A stretch of 34,263 nt of DNA from Thalassobius sp050633445 (GCA_050633445.1 JBOEGN010000001.1:1-34263); one strand, 5' to 3'. Positions 16,160-24,234 are shown, numbered from the stretch's first letter. Numbers and translations are program-made. The notes: generated by a model not told the origin, from the sequence alone.

Positions 16160-16385
16160 CAAATTGTAGGCAGGTCCAACGGATTGGGCCAAGCGGCTGC
16201 CGCTTTGCCGCGTCTACCGATGTGGCGCATTCAAAGGGCATCGACAGTGTCACTGCACAGGTCGGCTTCGCCGGCGACCCACCCGCAGAAATCACGCATT
16301 CTCCTGCCAGACTTTCCCTGCTTCACTACCAAAATCAAATAGAGGTTTCCGCATTCAAATTTCCCTCATCCCACGCGGCCTGATA

Positions 16386-16399
16386 GGTCTCTTGAGACC
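16386..16399. promoter_or_regulatory. Perfect palindrome upstream of ligA, candidate operator
   Basis: GGTCTC-tt-GAGACC is a perfect 14-bp palindrome, ~150 nt upstream of ligA. Aromatic-degradation genes are often controlled by LysR- or IclR-type regulators at such sites. No regulator gene is adjacent, so its binding protein is unknown. Confidence 0.35.
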
Positions 16400-16415
16400 A
16401 TAAAAGGTACTTTGG

Positions 16416-16478
16416 GGATGCACCAAAGGCTTGATACTGCCCCTCTCTTGGCTACTGTTTCTGGACTATTGTGCATCC
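16416..16478. repeat. Separated inverted repeat GGATGCAC ... GTGCATCC upstream of ligA
   Basis: An 8-bp inverted repeat has its arms at 16416-16423 and 16471-16478, separated by 47 nt. The second arm ends ~70 nt before the ligA start. Two half-sites spaced by about five helical turns would suit a regulator that loops DNA or binds cooperatively. A long mRNA hairpin is less likely, because the stem is short for that loop. Confidence 0.35.
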
Positions 16479-16549
16479 ACTTGACCCCAAACGCCTGAAA
16501 CGACCAATAGGTTCTCTGATTGGCGAACAGGCGGACGAAAGGAAGTCGC

Positions 16550-16945
16550 ATGACCGAAAAGGACTACGAAGATATCCCCGGAACCTTCGTGTTCGACGCC
16601 GACAGATCGCGCGAAGGGTATCACCTGAACCAATTCTGCATTTCGCTACGATTGCAGAAGAATCGCGATGCGTTCAACGCGGACGAAGAAACCTATCTGA
16701 ATGGTTTTCCAATGACAGCCGAGCAGCGCGACGCCGTTCTGAAACGGGACTGGAACCATCTGCTGGAGCTGGGTGGGAACATTTATTACACATCAAAACT
16801 GGCCGCCAATGATGGCATCAATTTCCAGAACCTGGCTGGCCTGATGACCGGAATGGGCGTGGACGCCTATCGTGACATGATGCTGAACGGCGGTCGGGGC
16901 ATCGAAGGCAACCGGTCGAAATCAGAATGGGGAGACAAAGACTGA
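16550..16945 (+). CDS. ligA: Protocatechuate 4,5-dioxygenase alpha subunit (LigA-like)
   Basis: A 131-residue, mainly helical protein of the LigA family: YEDIPGTFVFDADRSREGYHLNQFC, the block ADEETYLNGFPMTAEQRDAVLKRDWNHLLELGGNIYY, and NLAGLMTGM. LigA is the small subunit that caps the active site of the class III extradiol dioxygenase LigAB, which opens protocatechuate between carbons 4 and 5. The start at 16550 has GAAAGGAAG 5 nt upstream. Its TGA shares one base with the ATG of ligB, so the two subunits are translationally coupled. Other genes of the 4,5-cleavage pathway (ligC, ligI, ligJ, ligK) are not in the window, so the physiological substrate may be another catechol. Confidence 0.88.
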   Translation: MTEKDYEDIPGTFVFDADRSREGYHLNQFCISLRLQKNRDAFNADEETYLNGFPMTAEQRDAVLKRDWNHLLELGGNIYYTSKLAANDGINFQNLAGLMTGMGVDAYRDMMLNGGRGIEGNRSKSEWGDKD

Positions 16946-17796
16946 TGGCACGTATTACCGCAGGTGTGGGCTGCTCCCACGTTCCGGCCATCGGGGTCGC
17001 CATGGACACCGGGATCACCGAACAGCCTTATTGGCAGCCGGTTTTTGACGGGTTCCAGAAATCCCGCGAGTGGATGAAGGAACAAAACCCGGACGTGATT
17101 TTCCTGGTCTATAATGACCACTGCACCGCATTTGATGCCTCGTGCATTCCGACCTTTGCCCTGGGTTGCGCGGCTGAATTCCAGCCCGCCGACGAAGGCT
17201 GGGGCCCGCGCCCCGTGCCCGTGGTGAAAAACCACCAGAAACTGGCCAGCCATATTGCTCAGTCGCTGGTTCTGGACGAATTCGACATCACCATCATGAA
17301 CGAGATGGAGGTCGATCACGGCCTGACCGTTCCTCTGTCCGTGATGTATGGCGACAAATCCCCCGAGGACGAGTGGCCCGCGCTGGTGATCCCGCTGTGT
17401 GTGAACGTGGTGCAATACCCCGCGCCCACCGGCAATCGCTGCTATAATCTGGGCAAAGCCGTGCGCCGCGCCGTCGAAAGCTTTGACGAAGACCTGAACG
17501 TGATGATTTTCGGCACCGGCGGCATGAGCCACCAGCTGCAATACAAACGTGCGGGCCTGATCAATGCCGAATGGGACCAGAACTTCTTGGATATGGTCCG
17601 TGATGACCCGGTCGGCGCCAGCCAGATCCCTCACCTGGAATACCTGCGCGAAGCAGGCAGCGAAGGCGTGGAAATGGTGATGTGGCACGTTATGCGCGGC
17701 GCGCTGGACGAAGAGGTTACCGAGGTGCACCGGCACTACCATGTCCCGGCCTCGAACACCGCTGTGGGTCACATTATTTTGGAAAACAAAGCCTAA
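16945..17796 (+). CDS. ligB: Protocatechuate 4,5-dioxygenase beta subunit (LigB-like, class III extradiol)
   Basis: A 283-residue catalytic subunit. The Fe(II) ligands expected for LigB are visible: His12 in GCSHVPAIG, His59 in YNDHCTAF and a glutamate near residue 240 in EGVEMVMW. The catalytic-base histidine lies in GTGGMSHQL. The C-terminal HRHYHVPASNTAVGH block is also family-typical. It converts protocatechuate (or a related catechol) with O2 to 4-carboxy-2-hydroxymuconate semialdehyde. The start at 16945 overlaps the ligA stop by one base and has GGGGAGA upstream; the in-frame ATG at 16927 lies inside ligA and is less likely. It ends 29 nt before the stop of the opposite-strand fabI-like gene. 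Confidence 0.9.
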   Translation: MARITAGVGCSHVPAIGVAMDTGITEQPYWQPVFDGFQKSREWMKEQNPDVIFLVYNDHCTAFDASCIPTFALGCAAEFQPADEGWGPRPVPVVKNHQKLASHIAQSLVLDEFDITIMNEMEVDHGLTVPLSVMYGDKSPEDEWPALVIPLCVNVVQYPAPTGNRCYNLGKAVRRAVESFDEDLNVMIFGTGGMSHQLQYKRAGLINAEWDQNFLDMVRDDPVGASQIPHLEYLREAGSEGVEMVMWHVMRGALDEEVTEVHRHYHVPASNTAVGHIILENKA

Positions 17797-17825
17797 AGGG
17801 CTGTTGGGGCCAGGTTGCTCCCGGC

Positions 17826-18590
17826 CTATCCAACAATGTGATATCCGCCATCAATATAGTGCACGCCGCCCGTAACATTCTGGGCGGCGTCACTGCTTAG
17901 AAACGCCGCATAGGCCCCCACATCCTCGATCGAGGCCAGATGATGGGTGGGAGCGCGTTCGGCGGCTTGCTCCATCAGATCATCGAAATGCGCGATCCCG
18001 CTGGCCGCGCGAGTTTTCAGCGGCCCCGGTGATAGTGCGTGAACCGAGATATTCTTGGGGCCCAGCTCGGCGGCCATGTACTTGGTCACCGATTCCAGCG
18101 CCGCTTTGACCGGCCCCATGACATTGTAGTTCTCGACCACCTTTTCCGCGCCGAAATAGCTGACGGTCATGCATGTCCCACCCGAGGGCATCAGCGGTTC
18201 GGCCTTGCGGGTCAGGTGAAGAAAGCTACCGACCGAGATGTCCATGGCTACCTGAAACCCCGCGCGCGAACAATCGGTGACGCGACCGTGCAGATCCTCC
18301 ATCGGGCAATAAGCAATTGAGTGCAGCAGAATGTCCAAAGACCCCCATTCTTGCTCGATCTGGTCAAATACAGCGTCAATCTGGGTGTGATCGCTGACGT
18401 CCAGCGGCGCAATGATCTGCGCGCCCAGCTCCTCGGCCAGCGGACGGACAAAGGGGTCGGCCTTGGCGTTCAGATAAGTGATGGCCAGATCGGCCCCTTG
18501 TTCTTTCAGCGCCTGCGCGCAGCCATAGGCGATGGAATGGCGGTTCGCGATGCCCACGATCAGCGCCTTTTTACCCTTGAGTGAAAACAT
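17826..18590 (-). CDS. fabI: Enoyl-[acyl-carrier-protein] reductase, FabI-type SDR
   Basis: A 254-residue short-chain dehydrogenase with features of FabI rather than classical SDRs: N-terminal KKALIVGIANRHSIAYG (NAD binding), DILLHSIAYCPMEDLHGRV, and the catalytic pair spaced as Tyr-x6-Lys in YNVMGPVK. FabI reduces enoyl-ACP with NAD(P)H in the last step of fatty acid elongation. The sequence differs at several positions from the usual alphaproteobacterial FabI as I recall it (for example CSRAGFQVAMDISVGSFLHL), so it may be a second, specialised copy. AGGAG lies 7 nt before the start. It is monocistronic, convergent with ligB and divergent from the small 86-residue gene. Confidence 0.85.
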   Translation of the reverse strand: MFSLKGKKALIVGIANRHSIAYGCAQALKEQGADLAITYLNAKADPFVRPLAEELGAQIIAPLDVSDHTQIDAVFDQIEQEWGSLDILLHSIAYCPMEDLHGRVTDCSRAGFQVAMDISVGSFLHLTRKAEPLMPSGGTCMTVSYFGAEKVVENYNVMGPVKAALESVTKYMAAELGPKNISVHALSPGPLKTRAASGIAHFDDLMEQAAERAPTHHLASIEDVGAYAAFLSSDAAQNVTGGVHYIDGGYHIVG

Positions 18591-18751
18591 GAGGGATCTC
18601 CTGTCGGTCTGTCTGGTCCACGCGAGATGACGCTAGTCGGGCGATGTGACGATTCTGAGAATTTCGCCGCATTGCAGCAAGCAAATTCACCCAATCTCGC
18701 CACGTCAGGCGGGATTGGCGCGCCGATGCCTGTGTGCTAGGCCATCGCGCG

Positions 18752-19012
18752 ATGGCTGAATACCTGATCCGATACCGCAATCTGTCTGGCCCCGACCCGA
18801 TGTCGCCCCTGTCCGAACGGATCGAGGCTGCGTCTGGGCAGGCGGCCATTGATCAGCTGAAGTCACGCCAACCGGATCAGGAACTCCGGGTTGAAACCGT
18901 ACGATCCGACGTCCCCACCCCCAAAAAACGCAAAACTCGGGCTGAATGGCTGCTGGTAGCGCTGTTTCTGGTGATTGGCGGCGTGAACCTTCTGAGCCGG
19001 TGGGTAAACTAG
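18752..19012 (+). CDS. Small hypothetical protein with C-terminal membrane anchor
   Basis: An 86-residue protein with a compact soluble part (MAEYLIRYRNLSG ... IDQLKSRQPDQELRVETVRSD), a basic linker (PKKRKTRAEW) and one hydrophobic helix at the end (LLVALFLVIGGVNLL). It would be tail-anchored in the inner membrane with most of the chain in the cytoplasm. I do not recognise the family. It lies 73 nt upstream of tex on the same strand. The codon pattern is like its neighbours, which argues for a real gene, but the ribosome-binding site is weak. Confidence 0.6.
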   Translation: MAEYLIRYRNLSGPDPMSPLSERIEAASGQAAIDQLKSRQPDQELRVETVRSDVPTPKKRKTRAEWLLVALFLVIGGVNLLSRWVN

Positions 19013-19085
19013 CCCGCGAATTCCCCTTGGCGCGGCTGATCCGGGCGGGTAATCAGGTCATCCCGAACACCAACACGAGGCCCAG

Positions 19086-21401
19086 ATGACCGACCAAGAG
19101 CGCCGCATTCCCATCCTGATCGCTCAGGAAATTCAGGCCCGCCCCGAACAAGCCGCTGCCGCGATCAAACTGCTGGACGAAGGCGCGACCGTGCCTTTTG
19201 TGGCGCGCTATCGCAAAGAGGTCACAGGCGGGCTGGACGACACTCAGCTGCGAAATCTGGCTGACCGGCTGGGATACCTGCGCGAGCTGAACGACCGGCG
19301 CGGCGTGATCCTTGGCTCGATCACCGAGCAGGGCAAACTGACCGATGCTTTGGCAAAAGCCATTGCCCAAGCCGAAACAAAATCGGCGTTGGAAGACATC
19401 TACCTGCCCTACAAACCCAAGCGCCGCACCCGTGCGATGATCGCGCGCGAGAACGGGCTGGAACCGCTGGCCCAGGCCATTTTAGCGGATCGCTCGGCGG
19501 ACCCGCAGGCCTTGGCGCAGGGCTATCTAAACGAGGCCGTGACCGACACGACGGCCGCCCTGAACGGCGCCCGTGACATCATCGGCGAGGGTCTTTCGGA
19601 AAATGCGCAGCTGCTGGGGCGTCTGCGTGATTTCCTGATGCGCGAGGCGATTCTGACCTCCAAAGTCATCGAGGGCCAAGAGGCCGCTGGCGCCAAGTTT
19701 TCGGACTATTTCGATCAGTCGGAAAAATGGGCTGATATTCCGTCGCACCGTGCTCTGGCTATTTTTCGCGGTCGTAACGAAGGCTTTCTACAAGCCGATA
19801 TCATCGTCGATCCTGATGCCGCGCCAGGCCAGAATCGTGCCGAAATGATGGTCGCCGCCGAGTTGAAGACCACGACAGACGCCCCCGGTGATGTCTGGCT
19901 GCGCAAAGTGGCCGGCTTCGTCTGGCGGGTGAAACTGCATATCTCGTTGTCCATCGACTTGCTGACCGAATTGCGCCGCCGCGCGGAAGAGGACGCAATC
20001 AACGTTTTTGCCCGCAATCTGAAGGACTTGCTTCTGGCCGCTCCGGCTGGGGCCAAGTCCACCTTGGGCCTGGATCCGGGCATCCGCACCGGCGTGAAAT
20101 GCGCCGTCGTCGACGCCACCGGCAAGGTGCTGGACACTGCTACGATCTATCCTTTCCAGCCTAAAAACGATGTGCGCGGCGCGCAGGCCACGCTGGCCGA
20201 GCTGATATCCCGCCACAAGGTCGACCTGATCGCCATCGGAAACGGCACCGCCAGCCGCGAGACCGAAAAACTTGTGGGCGACCTGTTGGCGGTGATCCGC
20301 GCGCCGCAGAAACCCACCAGTGTCGTGGTGAACGAAGCAGGTGCCTCCGTCTATTCGGCATCGGAACTGGCCGCGCAGGAGTTCCCCGATCTGGACGTCA
20401 GCCTGCGCGGGGCGGTCTCGATCGCGCGACGTTTGCAGGACCCGCTGGCCGAATTGGTTAAGATCGAGCCGAAATCCATCGGGGTCGGCCAATACCAACA
20501 CGATGTCGACCAGCGCCGCCTTGGCAAATCGCTGGACGCAGTGGTCGAAGACGCCGTGAACGCGGTGGGCGTCGACCTGAACACCGCCTCGGCCCCGTTG
20601 CTGGCGCGCGTCGCCGGGATCGGCCCTGGCCTGTCCGACGCCATCGTTACGCATCGCGATATCAACGGTGCCTTTGCCTCGCGCAAAGAGCTGCTCAAGG
20701 TTGCGCGCCTGGGCCCCAAAGCCTTTGAACAATGCGCGGGTTTTCTGCGGATCACGGATGGGGCCGAGCCTCTGGACGCCTCCTCGGTCCACCCCGAAGC
20801 CTATGATGTCGCTCGCAAGATCGTCCAATCCTGTGGCCGGGACCTGCGCACGCTCATGACCGATCCCAGCCCCCTGAAACGTCTCGAGGCCCGTGATTTC
20901 GTCAGTGACCGGTTCGGCCTACCGACCGTGCGCGACATCCTGTCAGAACTGGAAAAACCCGGCCGTGACCCCCGCCCCGAGTTCAAAACCGCCACTTTCA
21001 CCGACGGCGTCAACGAAATTACCGATCTGAAACCGGGCATGATGCTTGAAGGAACAGTAACGAACGTCGCCGCCTTTGGAGCTTTCGTTGACATCGGCGT
21101 CCACCAGGACGGCCTGGTCCATATCAGCCAGATCGCGGATCGTTTCGTCAAAGACCCGCATGACATTGTCAAAACCGGTGAAGTAGTCAAAGTCCGCGTG
21201 CTCGAAGTTGACGTCCCCCGCAAGCGCATCGGCCTGTCGATGAAAAAGGACAGCACCTCGCAAAAACAAGAACGCCCCCAGCGAGACAACGCACCTCAAA
21301 AAAAACGTCCTCCCCGCGCCGGAAAACCGACCCCTAAGCCAAACAAACCTGACGTGAGCGGACTGGGCGCGGCCCTTTTGGACGCAATGAAGAAGACATG
21401 A
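19086..21401 (+). CDS. tex: Tex-family RNA-binding transcription accessory protein
   Basis: A 771-residue cytoplasmic protein with the whole Tex architecture: N-terminal helical region (ARPEQAAAAIKLLDEGATVPFVARYRKE), YqgF/RNase H-like domain (GLDPGIRTGVKCAVVD, ~residue 330), helix-hairpin-helix region (LNTASAPLLARVAGIGPGLSDAIV, ~500) and C-terminal S1 domain (LKPGMMLEGTVTNVAAFGAFVDIG, ~650-720), followed by a basic Lys/Arg/Pro tail. Tex binds nucleic acids and is linked to transcription and stress tolerance. The length is normal for the family. The start has GAGG 6 nt upstream. Confidence 0.95.
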   Translation: MTDQERRIPILIAQEIQARPEQAAAAIKLLDEGATVPFVARYRKEVTGGLDDTQLRNLADRLGYLRELNDRRGVILGSITEQGKLTDALAKAIAQAETKSALEDIYLPYKPKRRTRAMIARENGLEPLAQAILADRSADPQALAQGYLNEAVTDTTAALNGARDIIGEGLSENAQLLGRLRDFLMREAILTSKVIEGQEAAGAKFSDYFDQSEKWADIPSHRALAIFRGRNEGFLQADIIVDPDAAPGQNRAEMMVAAELKTTTDAPGDVWLRKVAGFVWRVKLHISLSIDLLTELRRRAEEDAINVFARNLKDLLLAAPAGAKSTLGLDPGIRTGVKCAVVDATGKVLDTATIYPFQPKNDVRGAQATLAELISRHKVDLIAIGNGTASRETEKLVGDLLAVIRAPQKPTSVVVNEAGASVYSASELAAQEFPDLDVSLRGAVSIARRLQDPLAELVKIEPKSIGVGQYQHDVDQRRLGKSLDAVVEDAVNAVGVDLNTASAPLLARVAGIGPGLSDAIVTHRDINGAFASRKELLKVARLGPKAFEQCAGFLRITDGAEPLDASSVHPEAYDVARKIVQSCGRDLRTLMTDPSPLKRLEARDFVSDRFGLPTVRDILSELEKPGRDPRPEFKTATFTDGVNEITDLKPGMMLEGTVTNVAAFGAFVDIGVHQDGLVHISQIADRFVKDPHDIVKTGEVVKVRVLEVDVPRKRIGLSMKKDSTSQKQERPQRDNAPQKKRPPRAGKPTPKPNKPDVSGLGAALLDAMKKT

Positions 21402-21423
21402 AAAAGGGCGGGGAAACCCGCCC
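21401..21423 (-). terminator. Terminator of the biotin transporter operon
   Basis: GGGCGGG (21406-21412) pairs with CCCGCCC (21417-21423) around a 4-nt loop. On the minus strand the hairpin is followed by TTTTT, the correct layout for a Rho-independent terminator of bioY, whose stop lies ~80 nt upstream. On the plus strand it follows the tex stop directly but lacks a T run, so for tex it would be weaker. Confidence 0.75.
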
Positions 21424-21446
21424 TCACCAAACCGTTTCTTTGCTCT

Positions 21447-21498
21447 AAATACACTCCGGGGGAGCGCCAAAGGCGCGGGGGCAGCGCCCCCACCCCGT
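21447..21498. repeat. GC-rich palindromic intergenic element (REP-like)
   Basis: After an AAATACACTCC lead there are two adjacent hairpins: GCGCC-aaa-GGCGC (21464-21476) and GGGGGC-agc-GCCCCC (21477-21491). This layout resembles dispersed palindromic elements I have seen downstream of genes in Roseobacter-group genomes. It lies between convergent tex and bioY and may protect transcripts or aid termination. Copy number in the genome cannot be judged from this window. Confidence 0.5.
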
Positions 21499-21504
21499 CG
21501 TGGA

Positions 21505-22044
21505 TCAGACCTGCGCCAGACCGGGTCGCGCTTTCAACAGACCCTGAGTAATCAGCCCAGCCAGAACAGCCTTAATCACGTCACCAGGGACATAGGGCAG
21601 CGCCAACGCCGAGGCCTCGATCAACGTTTTGTCCAGCTTGATCGACATACCAATGATCCCCAAAATGTTCAGAACGATCATCCCCCCGATCAGGGCAGCG
21701 ACGGCCGGAAAGACAAACCCGCCCCGATCACGCCAAGTCTGAGCCAGAAACCCAGTCACGAACGCGGCAACCGGGAACCCGATCAGATAGCCCATGCTGG
21801 GGCCAGAGAAGACACCGATACCACCACGGCCACCGGCCAGCAGCGGAAGACCCAGCGCCACCAGCGCCAGGAACAACAGCACGGCCAGCGCGCCGCGTTT
21901 GGCACCCAGCACAGTGCCACACAGCATAATGCCCAACGACTGGGCGGTAATCGGCACACCCGAAATCAGGTTCAATTTTGGCAGCAGTCCCAAGGCTGCG
22001 ATCAGCGCAGCGAATAGGGCAATCATAGTCAGGTTGCGTTCCAT
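21505..22044 (-). CDS. bioY: Biotin transporter substrate-binding membrane protein BioY
   Basis: A 179-residue hydrophobic protein with about six membrane segments. It has BioY landmarks: GVPITAQSLGIMLCGTVLGAKRG, GGRGGIGVFSGPSMGYLIGFP and the C-terminal LPYVPGDVIKAVLAGLI. BioY is the S component that captures biotin; with BioM and BioN it forms an ECF-type importer. It is the last gene of bioM-bioN-bioY, 55 nt after bioN, with GAAAGGA ahead of the start. A terminator lies downstream. No biotin synthesis gene is present here, so the strain may depend on uptake at least in part. Confidence 0.93.
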   Translation of the reverse strand: MERNLTMIALFAALIAALGLLPKLNLISGVPITAQSLGIMLCGTVLGAKRGALAVLLFLALVALGLPLLAGGRGGIGVFSGPSMGYLIGFPVAAFVTGFLAQTWRDRGGFVFPAVAALIGGMIVLNILGIIGMSIKLDKTLIEASALALPYVPGDVIKAVLAGLITQGLLKARPGLAQV

Positions 22045-22099
22045 TTTGGGGTCCTTTCTCGATATTTCAGAGAGTTCTAGGCCGGGGGCGCCCCGGCAA

Positions 22100-22699
22100 T
22101 CAAGTCAATCCACCACGCGCCTTCAGCGCTTCGGCGGTCTGTTCTGCGTCGTCAATTGCCAGCAGCGCCATCGGCATCACCAGCCTCCAGCCCGGACGTT
22201 TCACGCTGCGGGCGCGCCAGGCTTCGATCAAATTGCTGCCCTTTTGCACCAGAACCGGGGTGAACCGGATCACCAGCGCAATCGCCAGGGCAAAGCGACG
22301 ACGCGCGGTTTCCGGGACGCGCACCCAAGCCAGGGCGCGTTGGATCACGTCCAGCATATCCTCTAGCCGTGTTGTCAGCGTCACCAGATTGGCCGCCGCG
22401 ATGGCCGCCAGCAGTCGTAACACAATCACCAGCCCGTCCAGCACCGAATCTGTCACCCAATGCCACACCATGATGATCACGATGAAATACAGCATTGGCC
22501 GCAGCATCCGCAGACCCTGACGGGCAAAATCCAGCCCTCCGACCAGATATGCGAGGGCAACCAGCGCTGTAACCATCAGACTGGCCGCGATGCTATCCAG
22601 ATAGAAAATGCCAAAGGTGAACAGGCTCAGCGCCAGCAGTTTCGGTCCGGCGCGCCACTTGTGATACGGCGTGCGAAATTCAGAGGTCAGCGAGATCAT
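22100..22699 (-). CDS. bioN: ECF transporter transmembrane protein BioN
   Basis: A 199-residue integral membrane protein of the EcfT/CbiQ family. It has hydrophobic helices at ~20-60 and ~70-115 and the cytoplasmic coupling motifs near the end (EAWRARSVKRPGWRLV, containing the A-R-S/G signature that contacts the ATPase). It couples BioM ATP hydrolysis to BioY. The start at 22699 follows GGGGAGGGG and gives a family-typical length. It overlaps the end of bioM by 20 nt. Confidence 0.88.
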   Translation of the reverse strand: MISLTSEFRTPYHKWRAGPKLLALSLFTFGIFYLDSIAASLMVTALVALAYLVGGLDFARQGLRMLRPMLYFIVIIMVWHWVTDSVLDGLVIVLRLLAAIAAANLVTLTTRLEDMLDVIQRALAWVRVPETARRRFALAIALVIRFTPVLVQKGSNLIEAWRARSVKRPGWRLVMPMALLAIDDAEQTAEALKARGGLT

Positions 22700-23432
22700 C
22701 TGCCCCTCCCCACGCGCGCATTTGACGTTCGTATTCAGGCAATACCTGCGTCGGAGGGCCATCCATCTGCACAGCGCCGCGCTCCAGCCAGATCACGCGA
22801 TCATAGCCCGACAACGCCGAAAGGTCGTGACTGATATGGATCAGGCTTTGTTCCAGCCCGTCCAGATAGCGGCCCAGGCGCACGGTGGTGGCCAGATCCA
22901 GCCCGGCAAAGGGTTCGTCCAGCACGATCAGCTTAGGCGCCATGGCCAACACGGCCATCAAGCAAACCAGATGCCGCTGGCCCTGAGACAACCCGTGCAC
23001 TGCCCGGTCATACCAGTCGGACCGCTCAAAGCGCGCAAGCATCTGGCGTGCTGCCTCTGTTGCTTCGGCCTTAGGAGTCCCTTGAGCGGTCAGGCCAAAG
23101 GTCAGTTCTTCGCCCACGGTTGGAAAGATGATCTGATGATCGGGGTTCTGAAACAGGATCCCAACGGTCGCGATGGCCGCCTTGCGGTCCTTGGCCACAT
23201 CCACGCCGCCGACGGAAACCTCGCCTTGATCCGGCGCGGCCAGACCGGCGATCAGACGCGCCAGCTGAGATTTTCCAGACCCATTGCGCCCCACGACAGC
23301 GACACGTTTTTCCGTCAGCTCCAGCGTCAGCCCATCAAAAACCTGCGTGGTTTCGCGGGCATAGTGGGCATCCGACAGGCGCACCGTCGCCTGCCCTGTC
23401 TGGGCATCTGTCTTTGCGTCAACATGCTGCAA
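22680..23432 (-). CDS. bioM: ECF transporter ATP-binding protein BioM
   Basis: An ABC ATPase of the energy-coupling factor type. It has Walker A GRNGSGKSQ, a Q-loop in FQNPDHQII, signature LSQGQ, Walker B LIVLDEPFAG and the switch His in ISHDLS. It drives biotin uptake with BioN and BioY. The start is uncertain: no ATG fits homologue length. A TTG at 23432 with GGAG upstream (250 residues) is given here. A GTG at 23384 (shorter) and an ATG at 23501 (longer, with an atypical N-terminal extension) remain possible. bioN starts inside its 3' end. Confidence 0.85.
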   Translation of the reverse strand: MQHVDAKTDAQTGQATVRLSDAHYARETTQVFDGLTLELTEKRVAVVGRNGSGKSQLARLIAGLAAPDQGEVSVGGVDVAKDRKAAIATVGILFQNPDHQIIFPTVGEELTFGLTAQGTPKAEATEAARQMLARFERSDWYDRAVHGLSQGQRHLVCLMAVLAMAPKLIVLDEPFAGLDLATTVRLGRYLDGLEQSLIHISHDLSALSGYDRVIWLERGAVQMDGPPTQVLPEYERQMRAWGGADDLADL

Positions 23433-23571
23433 CGGTCTGCTGGCTCCTTCGTTGGTCGTTCGGATACTGCGAATCCTGACGAAGATACAAGAGCGGCGCA
23501 TAGATATTCACACCCGAAGCACCGTAGTTTCACGGTATGAAACGATTTGGCCGCGGTGCAGTGCGGGCGGC

Positions 23572-24234
23572 TTACTCGTCAAACGGAACGATCAGCTCGG
23601 GGCCACTGGCACGGTTCGAGTTCACCGCGCGCCCAACCCGGTGGACCTTCAGCGTGCCTTTGGGGGCCTGACGCATCAACAAGGCCGCGCCGTGCCCGTC
23701 CTCGCCCAGCCACTTGGCCCAGTCGTCTTGTTCCAGAATCACGGGCATCCGGTGGTGAATATGGTCGATATCCGCACTGGCGCTGGTCGTGACAACCGCA
23801 CAGGTGGTGATTGGATCCTCTGTCCCCCAGTCCTGCCAGATCCCCGCCAAAGCCAGCGGAGACTCATCGGCACGCGAGAAATACCAAGGCAGCCTGTTGC
23901 CCTCGGCGTCCTTATTCCATTCATAAAATCCCGTGGTGGGCAGAATGCAGCGCCTTTGCCGACAGGCCGTGCGAAAGGCAGGCTTTTCGGCAATGGTTTC
24001 GGCGCGTGCATTGATTAGCAACGGCCCATCGGACGGCGTTTTGTACCACGTGGGCAGAAACCCCCAACGCATCGCCCCAAGACGCCGCAGCTCGTTATCC
24101 GAGGTCACCACCTGCACCAGCGTCGTTGGACAGACGTTATAATTGGGCACTTCGGGCAACGCATTCGCCGGCATGGCGCTGAACAGTTGCGCCATGGCGT
24201 CATTCGGCAGGGTATTGGCAAGGCGTCCACACAT
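23572..24234 (-). CDS. SRAP-domain protein (HMCES/YedK family, abasic-site response)
   Basis: A 220-residue protein. The start at 24234 is fixed by function: removal of Met1 exposes Cys2 of MCGRLAN, the residue that forms a thiazolidine crosslink to abasic sites in single-stranded DNA. Other family residues are visible: NARAETI, the Glu in CILPTTGFYEW and the His in HHRMPVIL. The family shields abasic sites during replication. It lies 32 nt downstream of the MDR oxidoreductase gene on the same strand and may be co-transcribed with it. The frame is open further upstream, but that would bury the catalytic cysteine. Confidence 0.93.
   Translation of the reverse strand: MCGRLANTLPNDAMAQLFSAMPANALPEVPNYNVCPTTLVQVVTSDNELRRLGAMRWGFLPTWYKTPSDGPLLINARAETIAEKPAFRTACRQRRCILPTTGFYEWNKDAEGNRLPWYFSRADESPLALAGIWQDWGTEDPITTCAVVTTSASADIDHIHHRMPVILEQDDWAKWLGEDGHGAALLMRQAPKGTLKVHRVGRAVNSNRASGPELIVPFDE

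Larger units (their letters stand above)
15941..16549. promoter_or_regulatory. 609-nt divergent intergenic region between aminotransferase operon and ligAB
   Basis: No convincing gene lies here. Two short open frames (16144-16383 plus, 16366-16551 minus) look like chance. The region contains several symmetrical elements: GGCGGCGCGCCGCC (15960-15973), GATGAC-n5-GTCATC (16143-16159), GGTCTC-tt-GAGACC (16386-16399) and the separated pair GGATGCAC/GTGCATCC (16416-16423 and 16471-16478). It should carry the promoters for both flanking operons and operators for their regulators, none of which is encoded nearby. Confidence 0.55.

Noticed and set aside
16144..16383. Short plus-strand open frame in the aminotransferase-ligAB gap
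   Set aside because: No ribosome-binding site, no recognisable domain and an irregular composition. Regulatory DNA explains the region better.
16867..17772. Minus-strand open frame of 301 codons over ligB
   Set aside because: It is a shadow frame with repetitive His/Val pattern and no family motif. LigB on the plus strand is complete with Fe ligands.
19788..20828. Minus-strand open frame of 346 codons inside tex
   Set aside because: It is an antisense shadow of a well-conserved gene and has no motif.
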